From Methylotenera sp. (lineage in GTDB: Bacteria > Pseudomonadota > Gammaproteobacteria > Burkholderiales > Methylophilaceae), in the NCBI GenBank assembly GCA_005791685.1, contig SXVG01000090.1, positions 1 to 5,540 on the forward strand: a stretch of DNA of 5,540 nucleotides, written 5' to 3'. The notes under the pieces are model-generated. The model saw only the letters and a list, made by a program, of their open reading frames with translations. It was not told the origin of the DNA and searched no databases. Positions 1 to 5,540 of the stretch are shown here, piece after piece. How positions within the stretch are numbered: position 1 is the stretch's first letter; each line of letters begins with the position of its first letter. The translations under genes were made by a program, and so were the position numbers.

Positions 1-1110
1 CGTCATCTGCCGGACAAAGCCATAGACGTCATAGACGAGGCCGGGGCCGCACAGCGCATATTGCCCAAATCCAAACAAAAGAAAGTCATAGGCAATAAAG
101 AAATTGAGGACATCATCGCCAAAATTGCCCGTATCCCGCCCAAGAACATTTCCAGCGATGATCGCAGCGCACTCAAGACCTTGGAACGCGATTTAAAAGC
201 GGTGGTATTTGGTCAAGACCAAGCCATAGAGGTGCTAAGCGCCGCCATTAAGATGGCGCGCAGCGGCTTAGGCCAAACCAACAAACCCATAGGCAATTTC
301 TTATTCAGCGGCCCCACCGGGGTGGGCAAAACCGAAGTGGCCAAGCAACTGGCCTACGTCATGGGCATAGAATTAATCCGCTTTGACATGAGCGAATACA
401 TGGAGCGTCATGCCGTCTCCCGCTTGATAGGTGCGCCGCCTGGCTACGTCGGTTTTGAGCAAGGCGGCTTAATGACCGAGGCCGTGACCAAGCACCCTTA
501 CTGTGTGTTATTGCTGGACGAAATCGAAAAAGCCCATCCGGATATTTTTAATGTGTTATTGCAAGTGATGGACCACGGCAGCTTGACCGACAACAACGGT
601 CGCAAGGCAGATTTTAGAAATGCCACCATCATCATGACCACCAATGCCGGCGCAGAAAACTTATCCAAGAACGCCATCGGCTTTACCAACGCCAAACAAG
701 TTGGCGATGAACAGGCCGATATCAAGCGCTTATTCTCGCCCGAATTCCGCAATCGCTTGGATGCCACGGTGTCCTTCGCCAGCTTATCGCAAGACATTAT
801 TATGCGGGTGGTGGATAAATTCTTAATGCAACTGGAAGACCAATTGCACGATAAAAAAGTTGAAGCCACATTCAGCGACGCGCTCAAGGCTTACTTGGGC
901 AAAAAAGGCTTTGATCCTTTAATGGGCGCAAGGCCGATGGCCCGCTTAATCCAAGACACCCTGCGCAAAGCCTTGGCCGACGAATTGCTGTTTGGCAAAT
1001 TGACCAACGGCGGGGCAGTGCACGTGGATATAGACGACAAGGAACAAGTACGCTTGGTATTCGTCAACGACCATGCGACCACTCCTGCCACCATGGCCGA
1101 AACCGCGTAA
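1..1110 (+). CDS. clpA: ATP-dependent Clp protease ATP-binding subunit ClpA, C-terminal part (5' end outside window)
   Basis: ClpA is the cytoplasmic AAA+ unfoldase that feeds substrates, including ClpS-delivered N-degron proteins, into the ClpP peptidase. The frame is open from base 1, and its first residues (RHLPDKAIDVIDEAG) are the end of the first AAA+ module. The gene therefore starts left of the window, and the TTG at 61 is internal. The 369 visible residues hold the whole second module: Walker A GPTGVGKTE (residues 104-112), pore loop GYVG (149-152), Walker B LLLDEIE (170-176), sensor 1 region TTNAG (213-217), an IGF tripeptide at 226-228 where ClpP-docking ClpA proteins carry IGL/IGF, arginine-finger region FSPEFRNRLD (245-254) and sensor 2 GARPMAR (309-315). 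There is no ClpB-type coiled-coil insertion between modules, which separates it from ClpB, and the match to remembered E. coli ClpA is close throughout. clpS would be expected upstream, out of view. The stop codon lies one base from the stop of the convergent GST-like gene. Confidence 0.97.
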   Translation, partial: RHLPDKAIDVIDEAGAAQRILPKSKQKKVIGNKEIEDIIAKIARIPPKNISSDDRSALKTLERDLKAVVFGQDQAIEVLSAAIKMARSGLGQTNKPIGNFLFSGPTGVGKTEVAKQLAYVMGIELIRFDMSEYMERHAVSRLIGAPPGYVGFEQGGLMTEAVTKHPYCVLLLDEIEKAHPDIFNVLLQVMDHGSLTDNNGRKADFRNATIIMTTNAGAENLSKNAIGFTNAKQVGDEQADIKRLFSPEFRNRLDATVSFASLSQDIIMRVVDKFLMQLEDQLHDKKVEATFSDALKAYLGKKGFDPLMGARPMARLIQDTLRKALADELLFGKLTNGGAVHVDIDDKEQVRLVFVNDHATTPATMAETA

Positions 1111-1111
1111 A

Positions 1112-1711
1112 TTAAAGCTTGGCCATCACGCCTAAAAACAAGCTTGATGCCAGTCGCGCTTGCAACCAAGTTTTAAGCTTAGGATAAGGCGCCAGCGCAA
1201 ACCAAGTAGCATCGACGGCGGCGAACTGCCTGATAAAGGGAAAAATAGCCACGTCAGTCAAACTCAGGTGCGCGCCACTTAAAAAAGGCTGATGGCTTAA
1301 TAGCTGCTCTAATTTTTGCAAAAAACCCTGCGCTTGTGCACGGTAACTTGCCGGCGCTTGCTCAGGAAATCGGCTGGCGTATTTATACCTATCTAAAGCC
1401 AGCTTAAACGCCCCATCATTCTCGCTAATAAGCGCCTGACTTTGCTCACTGTCAACGGCCAACCATAAATCAGGGTCGTGCTGTTGCAAGGCCCAATGCA
1501 TGATGTCTAGACTTTGCTCCAAGACCCGTCCATCTGGCAAAAGCAACACCGGCACCGTGCCTTTGGGCGAAACAGCCACCAAACCAGGCGGCTTATCTTT
1601 GAGGGAAATTTCCTGCAATTGGTAAGCGATGCCGGCATAACTTAAGGCCATGCGAGCGCGCATGGCGTACGGGCAACGGCGATAAGAATACAGCAGTGCT
1701 AACGCGGCCAT
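1112..1711 (-). CDS. Glutathione S-transferase family protein (Grx2/omega-like, CPYA motif)
   Basis: This 199-residue protein has the two-domain cytosolic GST layout. The N-terminal thioredoxin-fold half (about residues 4-78) carries CPYA at 13-16, the cis-proline motif GTVPVL (51-56, Pro54) and the glutathione gamma-glutamyl-binding EQS at 65-67. The helical C-terminal half carries the N-capping-box motif SLTD (150-153) that GSTs use to fold. A CPYx site with a single cysteine suggests glutathione-dependent thiol transfer or deglutathionylation, as in omega or glutaredoxin-2-like proteins, rather than classic Tyr/Ser GST chemistry. The substrate is unknown. The ATG at 1711 places the first beta strand at residue 4, as expected. 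It lies 9 bases after the pyrD stop with no clear Shine-Dalgarno, so translation is probably coupled to pyrD. I am sure of the family, not of the function. Confidence 0.88.
   Translation of the reverse strand: MAALALLYSYRRCPYAMRARMALSYAGIAYQLQEISLKDKPPGLVAVSPKGTVPVLLLPDGRVLEQSLDIMHWALQQHDPDLWLAVDSEQSQALISENDGAFKLALDRYKYASRFPEQAPASYRAQAQGFLQKLEQLLSHQPFLSGAHLSLTDVAIFPFIRQFAAVDATWFALAPYPKLKTWLQARLASSLFLGVMAKL
1115..1145 (-). terminator. Weak hairpin at the 3' end of the minus-strand cluster
   Basis: The inverted repeat AAGCTTG (1115-1121) / CAAGCTT (1139-1145) brackets a 17-base loop. On the minus strand it is followed by TAATTTAC, a poor U-tract. It sits at the end of the GST-like gene, where a terminator for the cluster would be expected. 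However, the stem is only 7 bp, the loop is long and the arms contain a palindromic HindIII-type hexamer that recurs easily. Chance is a serious alternative. Confidence 0.2.
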
Positions 1712-1720
1712 GGTAAAAAA

Positions 1721-2737
1721 TTAGGTCAGCTTACGACAGATTTCATGCACCAAGCCCGGTCCTTTATAAATCAAGCCGCTGTAAACTTGCACCAAATCCG
1801 CCCCAGCGCTTATTTTTTCTTGTGCGTCGTCGCCAGTTAAAATGCCGCCCACGCCTATGATGGGCAACGTGCCTTGCAAGCGTTGTGCCAGCTCACGTAT
1901 GACCCAAGTGGATTTTTCCCGCACTGGCGCGCCAGATAAGCCACCGGTTTCCTCGGCATGTTTAAGGCCTTGCACCAAGTCGCGCGATAAAGTCGTGTTG
2001 CTGGCAATCACCCCGTCCATTTTATGCGCCATCAATAAATCGGCAATTTCATGCACTTGTTCACGCGCCAAGTCTGGTGCTATCTTTAAAGCGATAGGCA
2101 CGTATTTACCATGCTGATCGGCTAATCGCGACTGCGCCTGTTTAAGCTTGGCCAATAAAGCCGATAAGGCTTCTTTTTCTTGCAATGCGCGTAAGTTCTT
2201 GGTGTTGGGCGATGAAATATTAACCGTGACGTAGCTGGCGTGCGCATAGACTTTTTGCAGGCAAATTAAATAATCGTCCACCGCATTTTCCATGGGGGTA
2301 GCAAAGTTTTTACCTATATTAATCCCCAGTATGCCGCGGTATTTTGCTGCTTGAACATTGCGCAACAATTGATCCACGCCCAAATTATTAAACCCGAAAC
2401 GGTTAACGATGCCCTGCGCTGGGGCAATGCGAAATAAGCGTGGTTTAGGGTTGCCAGGCTGAGGCAAAGGCGTGACCGTGCCGACTTCAATAAAACCAAA
2501 GCCCAAGGCCGCCATGCCGTCGATGGCCGTGGCATTTTTGTCCAAACCTGCGGCCAAGCCCACTGGATTGGGAAAATGCAAACCCATGACTTGCCGTGGT
2601 TTACAAACAGGTGGCGCGGGATAGCACTTTAACAAAGCCAAGCGCTCGGCTATTCTCAAGCTGCTTAAGGTGAAGTCGTGCGCCACTTCAGCGTCCAACT
2701 GAAATAACAAGGATCTAGCGAGTGGGTATAGAGTCAT
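1721..2737 (-). CDS. pyrD: Dihydroorotate dehydrogenase (quinone), class 2
   Basis: PyrD oxidises dihydroorotate to orotate with FMN and passes the electrons to the membrane quinone pool, the fourth step of de novo UMP synthesis. The 338 residues match the usual class 2 length of about 336-340. The N-terminal extension (residues 1-40, beginning MTLYPLARSLLFQLD) is the membrane-associating, quinone-tunnel domain that distinguishes class 2. It lines up with the E. coli start, which supports the ATG at 2737. FMN and substrate motifs follow: NPVGLAAGLDKN (57-68), VNRFGFNNLG (111-120), INIGKN (139-144), the catalytic-serine motif NISSPNT (173-179), ALKIAPD (216-222), SNTT (246-249), GGLSG (265-269), GVGGI (295-299) and VQVYSG (316-321). 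It lies 42 bases after the molybdopterin oxidoreductase stop and 9 bases before the GST-like gene, so it is probably co-transcribed. A TAAAAT at 2744-2749 (minus strand) could be a weak internal -10, but it has no convincing -35. All key residues are present. Confidence 0.98.
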   Translation of the reverse strand: MTLYPLARSLLFQLDAEVAHDFTLSSLRIAERLALLKCYPAPPVCKPRQVMGLHFPNPVGLAAGLDKNATAIDGMAALGFGFIEVGTVTPLPQPGNPKPRLFRIAPAQGIVNRFGFNNLGVDQLLRNVQAAKYRGILGINIGKNFATPMENAVDDYLICLQKVYAHASYVTVNISSPNTKNLRALQEKEALSALLAKLKQAQSRLADQHGKYVPIALKIAPDLAREQVHEIADLLMAHKMDGVIASNTTLSRDLVQGLKHAEETGGLSGAPVREKSTWVIRELAQRLQGTLPIIGVGGILTGDDAQEKISAGADLVQVYSGLIYKGPGLVHEICRKLT

Positions 2738-2779
2738 GGCGCAATTTTACTGCATTCCGCTCGCAAAGTAAGCAAGCAA

Positions 2780-4906
2780 CTAGCCTAAAGCGACTTCCAC
2801 CAAGTTATCACTAAACGTGGTCGAATGGCCCATGTCGCCAAACTCGGCCGAGCTAATGCAATTCACCGTGCCGTTGTTCAGTTGCCGCCAATAACCCAGG
2901 GTAGCGACCACTATACCGGCATTCACTTCATCGGAAATTCTGGCCACCCCGGCAAATGTGCCGCGATCATTAAACACCTTCACCACATCCCCCTGCTTAA
3001 TGTTGCGCACCTTAGCATCCAACTGATTAATCATGACAAACTGCTCACCCTGCGCTTTTATTTTCTCGCTCACATTGGCATAACAAGAATTTAAAAAACC
3101 GTGACTCTTGGGTGAAATAATATTCAACGGGTATTTGGCCGCCAACTCAGGATTTGTCGCCGGCGTTTCCCGCGAGGCTAAGTAATCCGGCAAGGGGTCT
3201 ATGTCTTCGCCGGGCTGAAAGCCATCATACATTTGCCGGAACGGGCCGGCGACAAAGTTTTTAGCGCCTTCCACCATAAAGTGGCATTTGCCGGTGGGCG
3301 TAGGAAATTCTCCTTTTGCATGGCGCGCACGCTGATCTTTATTGCCAAACGCTTTGAGTCTAGCAAAGCCGTGTTCACGTAAATAGGCTAAATCAATGCC
3401 CTCACAGGTGGGCGACGCCCAATCCACATAGTGCTCTAAACATTCGCCGTCTGACCATTGGAAATTTTCTTCTTGATAACCCAAGCGTTTTGCCAAGCGT
3501 CTAAAAATTTCATTATTCGGGATGGCTTCACCCGGTGGCTCTATGCATTTAGCGTTATAGGTTAAATAGAGATGGCCCCATGACAGCACCATGTCCTCCA
3601 TCTCCGCGCCCATGGCGGCGGGCAACACGATGTCGGCATAAGCGGCGGTGTCTGACATAAAATGTTCCGCCACCACCAAAAATAAATCCTCGCGCAACAA
3701 ACCTTTAATGATTTTATCGGTTTCCGGGGCTTGGGTAATGGGGTTGGTGTTCCACACCATCATAGCCTTAATCGGCACGTCTAGTTTTATTTCACCCGTG
3801 AGCACCCGGCCTAACTGCAAATTATTAACAACAGGCGTACCTTCAGGAATTAAATCTGGGCGAGAAATAAGGTCAAATTTGTAAGGGTGCTCCCAAACCG
3901 GGAACTGCAACGCCCCACCGCCCACATGACGCCAAGCGCCAATCAAGGCCGGCAAGCAGGTGACCGCACGTATGGCTTGGCTGCCGCCATAGCTACGTTC
4001 CAAAGCCACCCCAAGCCGGATGGCCGCAGGTGGGGTGGTGGCGTATTCTCGAGCTAATTTTCGTATGTCATCGGCAGCAATACCGGTAATGGCGGCGGCC
4101 CATTCTGGCGTTCTATCTTTCGCCCGCTGGGCTAACTCGGCATAACCGACCGTGTAATTATCGACATAATCTTGATCCACCAGGCCTTCTTCTATAATCA
4201 CCTGCATCATGGCCATGGCTAAAGCCCCATCACTGCCAGGCTTAGGCGCAAGGTGCCAATCCGCCGCCTGGGCTGTTTTTGATGCATACGAGTCTATCAC
4301 CACCACTTTTGCGCCTTTTTTCTGCGCTTCGTGAATGATGTGCCAGTGATGTAAATTGGTGCTCACGGAATTGCAGGCCCAGATCACGATGTACTTGGCA
4401 TGAATAAAACTCTCAGGATCCACGCCAGCCGTTGGACCGACAGTCAACAACCATGCGGTGCACGACCCTTCCCCGCAAAATGTACGCTCGGTAACCGTGG
4501 CGCCCATACGATTAAAAAAGGCATCACCGCCATTTAAGCCATGCACCAAACCTTGATTACCAAGGTAGCTATTCGGCATGATGGCGCGCGGCCCTTGCTC
4601 GGCAATAATCGTTTGCCATTTGCTGGTAATTTCATCCAAGGCTTCATCCCAGCTAATGCGCTTAAACTGCTTGCTGCCCTTGGGGCCGGTTCTTTTTAAT
4701 GGGTAGAGCAGTCGGTCTGGATGGTAGTGGCGTTTTTCATAATCTTTTAATTTAACGCATAAACCGCCTCGGGTCATGGGATGCTCGGCGTTCCCGCTCA
4801 CTGAAATAAGCTTATCGCCAGCCACCGTATAGACCATGGAGCAGGTGTCCGGGCAATCGTGCGGGCAAGCGCCGTGAAAGGTTTTAACATCAACTGGCTT
4901 ATTCAT
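2780..4906 (-). CDS. Molybdopterin-dependent oxidoreductase with one [4Fe-4S] cluster (DMSO reductase/COG0243 family), substrate unknown
   Basis: This is a 708-residue catalytic subunit of the bis-pterin Mo/W family. The N-terminal [4Fe-4S] domain has Cys14, Cys18, Cys22 and Cys50 in C-x3-C-x3-C-x27-C spacing. It is followed by family signatures YHPDRLLYP (61-69), RISWDEALDEI (83-93) and RTFCGEGSCTA (141-151). Cys144 aligns by position with the Mo-liganding cysteine of NapA-type enzymes, and Cys149 is a second candidate. Cofactor-binding segments include YIVIWACN (172-179), KVVVIDSYASKTA (200-212), VWNTNP (384-389) and ADIVLPA (424-430). The C-terminal molydopterin-binding beta-barrel spans about 593-708 (NIISPKSHGFLNS to the end). 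There is no twin-arginine or other signal peptide, so the enzyme is probably cytoplasmic. The ATG at 4906 is chosen because GAGGAGAG lies about 8 bases upstream. The longer TTG start at 4951 would add 15 unremarkable residues without a ribosome site. No partner subunit or cofactor-synthesis gene is in the window, and the gene probably leads the pyrD cluster. The family is certain; the reaction and substrate are not known. Confidence 0.95.
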   Translation of the reverse strand: MNKPVDVKTFHGACPHDCPDTCSMVYTVAGDKLISVSGNAEHPMTRGGLCVKLKDYEKRHYHPDRLLYPLKRTGPKGSKQFKRISWDEALDEITSKWQTIIAEQGPRAIMPNSYLGNQGLVHGLNGGDAFFNRMGATVTERTFCGEGSCTAWLLTVGPTAGVDPESFIHAKYIVIWACNSVSTNLHHWHIIHEAQKKGAKVVVIDSYASKTAQAADWHLAPKPGSDGALAMAMMQVIIEEGLVDQDYVDNYTVGYAELAQRAKDRTPEWAAAITGIAADDIRKLAREYATTPPAAIRLGVALERSYGGSQAIRAVTCLPALIGAWRHVGGGALQFPVWEHPYKFDLISRPDLIPEGTPVVNNLQLGRVLTGEIKLDVPIKAMMVWNTNPITQAPETDKIIKGLLREDLFLVVAEHFMSDTAAYADIVLPAAMGAEMEDMVLSWGHLYLTYNAKCIEPPGEAIPNNEIFRRLAKRLGYQEENFQWSDGECLEHYVDWASPTCEGIDLAYLREHGFARLKAFGNKDQRARHAKGEFPTPTGKCHFMVEGAKNFVAGPFRQMYDGFQPGEDIDPLPDYLASRETPATNPELAAKYPLNIISPKSHGFLNSCYANVSEKIKAQGEQFVMINQLDAKVRNIKQGDVVKVFNDRGTFAGVARISDEVNAGIVVATLGYWRQLNNGTVNCISSAEFGDMGHSTTFSDNLVEVALG

Positions 4907-4914
4907 TTTATAAA

Positions 4915-4922
4915 CTCTCCTC
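4915..4922 (-). promoter_or_regulatory. Ribosome binding site deciding the molybdoenzyme start
   Basis: The minus strand reads GAGGAGAG here, a near-ideal Shine-Dalgarno, 8 bases before the ATG at 4906. It sits inside the longer reading frame that begins with TTG at 4951, so it argues for the 708-residue product over the 723-residue one. It is the only strong ribosome site visible in the window. Confidence 0.85.
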
Positions 4923-4958
4923 AACCCATTAACATTTAAATGCCATCCCAAGGACCTT

Positions 4959-4982
4959 AACTATATATACTCTTATATAAGC
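4959..4982. promoter_or_regulatory. ModE-box-like dyad in the molybdoenzyme promoter
   Basis: The + strand carries TATATA (4962-4967), six bases, then TATATA (4974-4979), extended as AACTATAT-N8-ATATAAGC. From memory, the ModE operator at E. coli modA is CGTTATAT-N8-ATATAACG. The spacing and the TATAT/ATATAA arms agree, and the outer CG pairs do not. ModE is the molybdate-sensing regulator that controls molybdate transport and several molybdoenzymes, and this site lies directly before a molybdoenzyme gene. Overlap with the candidate -10 and spacer would suit repression, if that promoter assignment is right. AT-rich promoter DNA arising by chance is the main alternative. Confidence 0.4.
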
Positions 4983-4988
4983 AAGCAA
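4960..4988 (-). promoter_or_regulatory. Candidate sigma70 promoter of the molybdoenzyme-pyrD-GST cluster
   Basis: The minus strand shows TTGCTT (4983-4988) as a partial -35 (three of six consensus bases) and TATAGT (4960-4965) as a -10 (five of six), separated by 17 bases. Transcription would start near 4953, giving a leader of about 47 bases that includes the strong ribosome site. Other TATA-like hexamers nearby leave the exact -10 uncertain. Confidence 0.45.
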
Positions 4989-5006
4989 ATAATAAGCGCT
5001 TATTAT
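4989..5006. promoter_or_regulatory. Perfect 18-bp palindrome, probable operator between divergent genes
   Basis: ATAATAAGCGCTTATTAT is identical to its own reverse complement over all 18 bases. It lies just upstream of the candidate -35 of the molybdoenzyme gene and touches the weak candidate -35 of roxA, so one regulator could control either or both. Its half-site pentamer ATAAG/CTTAT recurs in CTTATATAAG at 4972-4981. It does not match the FNR (TTGAT-N4-ATCAA) or LexA patterns, and is only loosely AT-rich like a Fur box. The binding protein is unknown. With no loop and no following T-run, a terminator is unlikely. Confidence 0.55.
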
Positions 5007-5032
5007 GACGCCCATGCCTACTTCTGTTTAAA
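5005..5032 (+). promoter_or_regulatory. Weak candidate promoter of the roxA-type gene
   Basis: ATGACG (5005-5010, four of six bases of a -35) and TTTAAA (5027-5032, four of six of a -10, preceded by TG) are separated by 16 bases. Transcription would start near 5039, about a dozen bases before the ATG. A TAAAAT at 5040-5045 is a better -10 hexamer but lacks a -35 and would give a leaderless message. The assignment is tentative. Confidence 0.25.
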
Positions 5033-5051
5033 AGCCGATTAAAATAACACC

Positions 5052-5540
5052 ATGAACCAGCCACTCGCCTTACTGGGCCAGTTAACTCCCAGCCAATTTT
5101 TAGCCGACTATTGGCAAAAAAAACCTTTGTTGGTTAAAAACGCCATCGCCCATTTTCAAGGTTTATTAAGCCCTGATGAGCTGGCCGGTTTGGCTTGCGA
5201 AGACGAGGTGCAATCCCGTATTGTGACCTACAAAGCGGGCGTGTGGCAGGCTAAGCAAGGGCCCTTTACTGAAAAAGATTTTGCAAAACTGCCCGATCGG
5301 CCAAGCGAGCAACACAACTGGACCTTGCTGGTACAAGGCGTCAACCATCACCTCGCCGAAGCGAGCGCCTTATTGCAGCAGTTTTCTTTCATCCCGCACG
5401 CCAGACTTGATGACCTCATGGTCAGCTACGCCCCCAACGGCGGTGGCGTAGGTCCACACTTTGATAGCTACGATGTGTTTTTATTACAAGGCCAAGGCAA
5501 ACGCTTATGGCGCATCAGTGAGCAAACCGATTTAAGCCTA
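5052..5540 (+). CDS. roxA: Ribosomal protein L16 arginine 3-hydroxylase (RoxA/YcfD-type JmjC cupin), N-terminal part (3' end outside window)
   Basis: RoxA/YcfD enzymes are Fe(II)/2-oxoglutarate-dependent oxygenases that hydroxylate an arginine of 50S ribosomal protein L16 in the cytoplasm. The 163 visible residues follow remembered E. coli YcfD: a WQKKPLLVK segment (21-29) corresponding to its WQKRPVVLK, SPDELAGLA (40-48), NWTLLVQGVNHH (89-100), DDLMVSYAPNGGGVGPH (120-136), and the iron-binding H-x-D as His136 and Asp138 followed by DVFLLQGQGKRLWR (141-154). The third ligand, a distal His, and the C-terminal dimerisation and winged-helix parts lie beyond the right edge. E. coli YcfD is about 373 residues, so a little under half is seen. 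The ATG at 5052 is fixed by an in-frame TAA at 5040-5042 and by agreement with the family N-terminus. There is no visible Shine-Dalgarno before it. The gene is divergent from the molybdoenzyme cluster. A relaxed-specificity JmjC homologue acting on another ribosomal protein is possible but less likely. Confidence 0.9.
   Translation, partial: MNQPLALLGQLTPSQFLADYWQKKPLLVKNAIAHFQGLLSPDELAGLACEDEVQSRIVTYKAGVWQAKQGPFTEKDFAKLPDRPSEQHNWTLLVQGVNHHLAEASALLQQFSFIPHARLDDLMVSYAPNGGGVGPHFDSYDVFLLQGQGKRLWRISEQTDLSL

Noticed and set aside
498..887. Antisense open frame of 129 codons inside clpA
   Set aside because: It lies opposite conserved ClpA coding sequence and has no recognisable domain, so it is a shadow of the real gene. 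The same holds for the other short frames opposite or within pyrD, the molybdoenzyme, the GST-like gene and roxA (for example 891-1169, 1842-2117, 2314-2535, 2825-3094, 3648-3884, 5166-5351).
61..1110. An independent 349-residue protein starting with TTG at 61
   Set aside because: The reading frame is open to base 1, and the 20 residues before it match the end of the first ClpA AAA+ module. The TTG is an internal leucine codon.
3446..3455. GCCGTCTGAC, one mismatch from the Neisseria DNA uptake sequence
   Set aside because: It is a single imperfect copy inside coding sequence, with no second copy or inverted pair in the window.
2780..4906. Selenocysteine at the active site
   Set aside because: The candidate metal-ligand positions are ordinary cysteine codons, and no in-frame TGA occurs in the gene.
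4907..4951. A longer molybdoenzyme starting at the TTG at 4951
   Set aside because: The extra 15 residues have no family counterpart, a strong ribosome site lies within them just before the ATG at 4906, and they are not a twin-arginine signal because no hydrophobic stretch follows.
2769..4988. 11-bp direct repeats flanking the molybdoenzyme gene as insertion scars
   Set aside because: There is no transposase, inverted terminal repeat or composition shift. A few 11-mer repeats are expected by chance at this length, and one copy forms part of the promoter.
5019..5025. TACTTCT, a match to the NarL heptamer TACYYMT
   Set aside because: The motif is degenerate enough to occur several times by chance in this length, and there is no paired 7-2-7 site.

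Overview
The window is an ordinary-looking, gene-dense piece of a proteobacterial chromosome with roughly balanced base composition. ClpA, a quinone-linked (class 2) dihydroorotate dehydrogenase and a RoxA/YcfD-type ribosomal oxygenase together point to Beta- or Gammaproteobacteria. The sequence alone does not settle the genus.

Layout from left to right. (1) The 3' half of clpA on the + strand, cut by the left edge and open from base 1. (2) A minus-strand cluster, read right to left as molybdopterin oxidoreductase -> pyrD -> glutathione S-transferase-like protein. Its gaps are 42 and 9 bases with no terminator between genes, so it probably forms one transcription unit. It meets clpA tail to tail with a single base between the stop codons. 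(3) A 145-base divergent intergenic region (4907-5051). (4) The 5' part of a roxA/ycfD-type gene on the + strand, cut by the right edge.

Functionally these are mostly housekeeping genes: the unfoldase of the ClpAP protease, the fourth step of pyrimidine synthesis, a small thiol-transferase-like protein and an arginyl hydroxylase acting on ribosomal protein L16. The exception is a 708-residue cytoplasmic Mo/W-bisPGD enzyme with one [4Fe-4S] site. It has no electron-transfer partner in view and its substrate is unknown.

The most interesting non-coding signal is the control region of that molybdoenzyme. It holds a TATATA-N6-TATATA dyad that resembles the core of the molybdate-responsive ModE operator and overlaps a plausible promoter. 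Immediately upstream lies a perfect 18-bp palindrome between the divergent start sites. I found no CRISPR array, insertion sequence, tRNA, rRNA or clearly novel multi-gene system.
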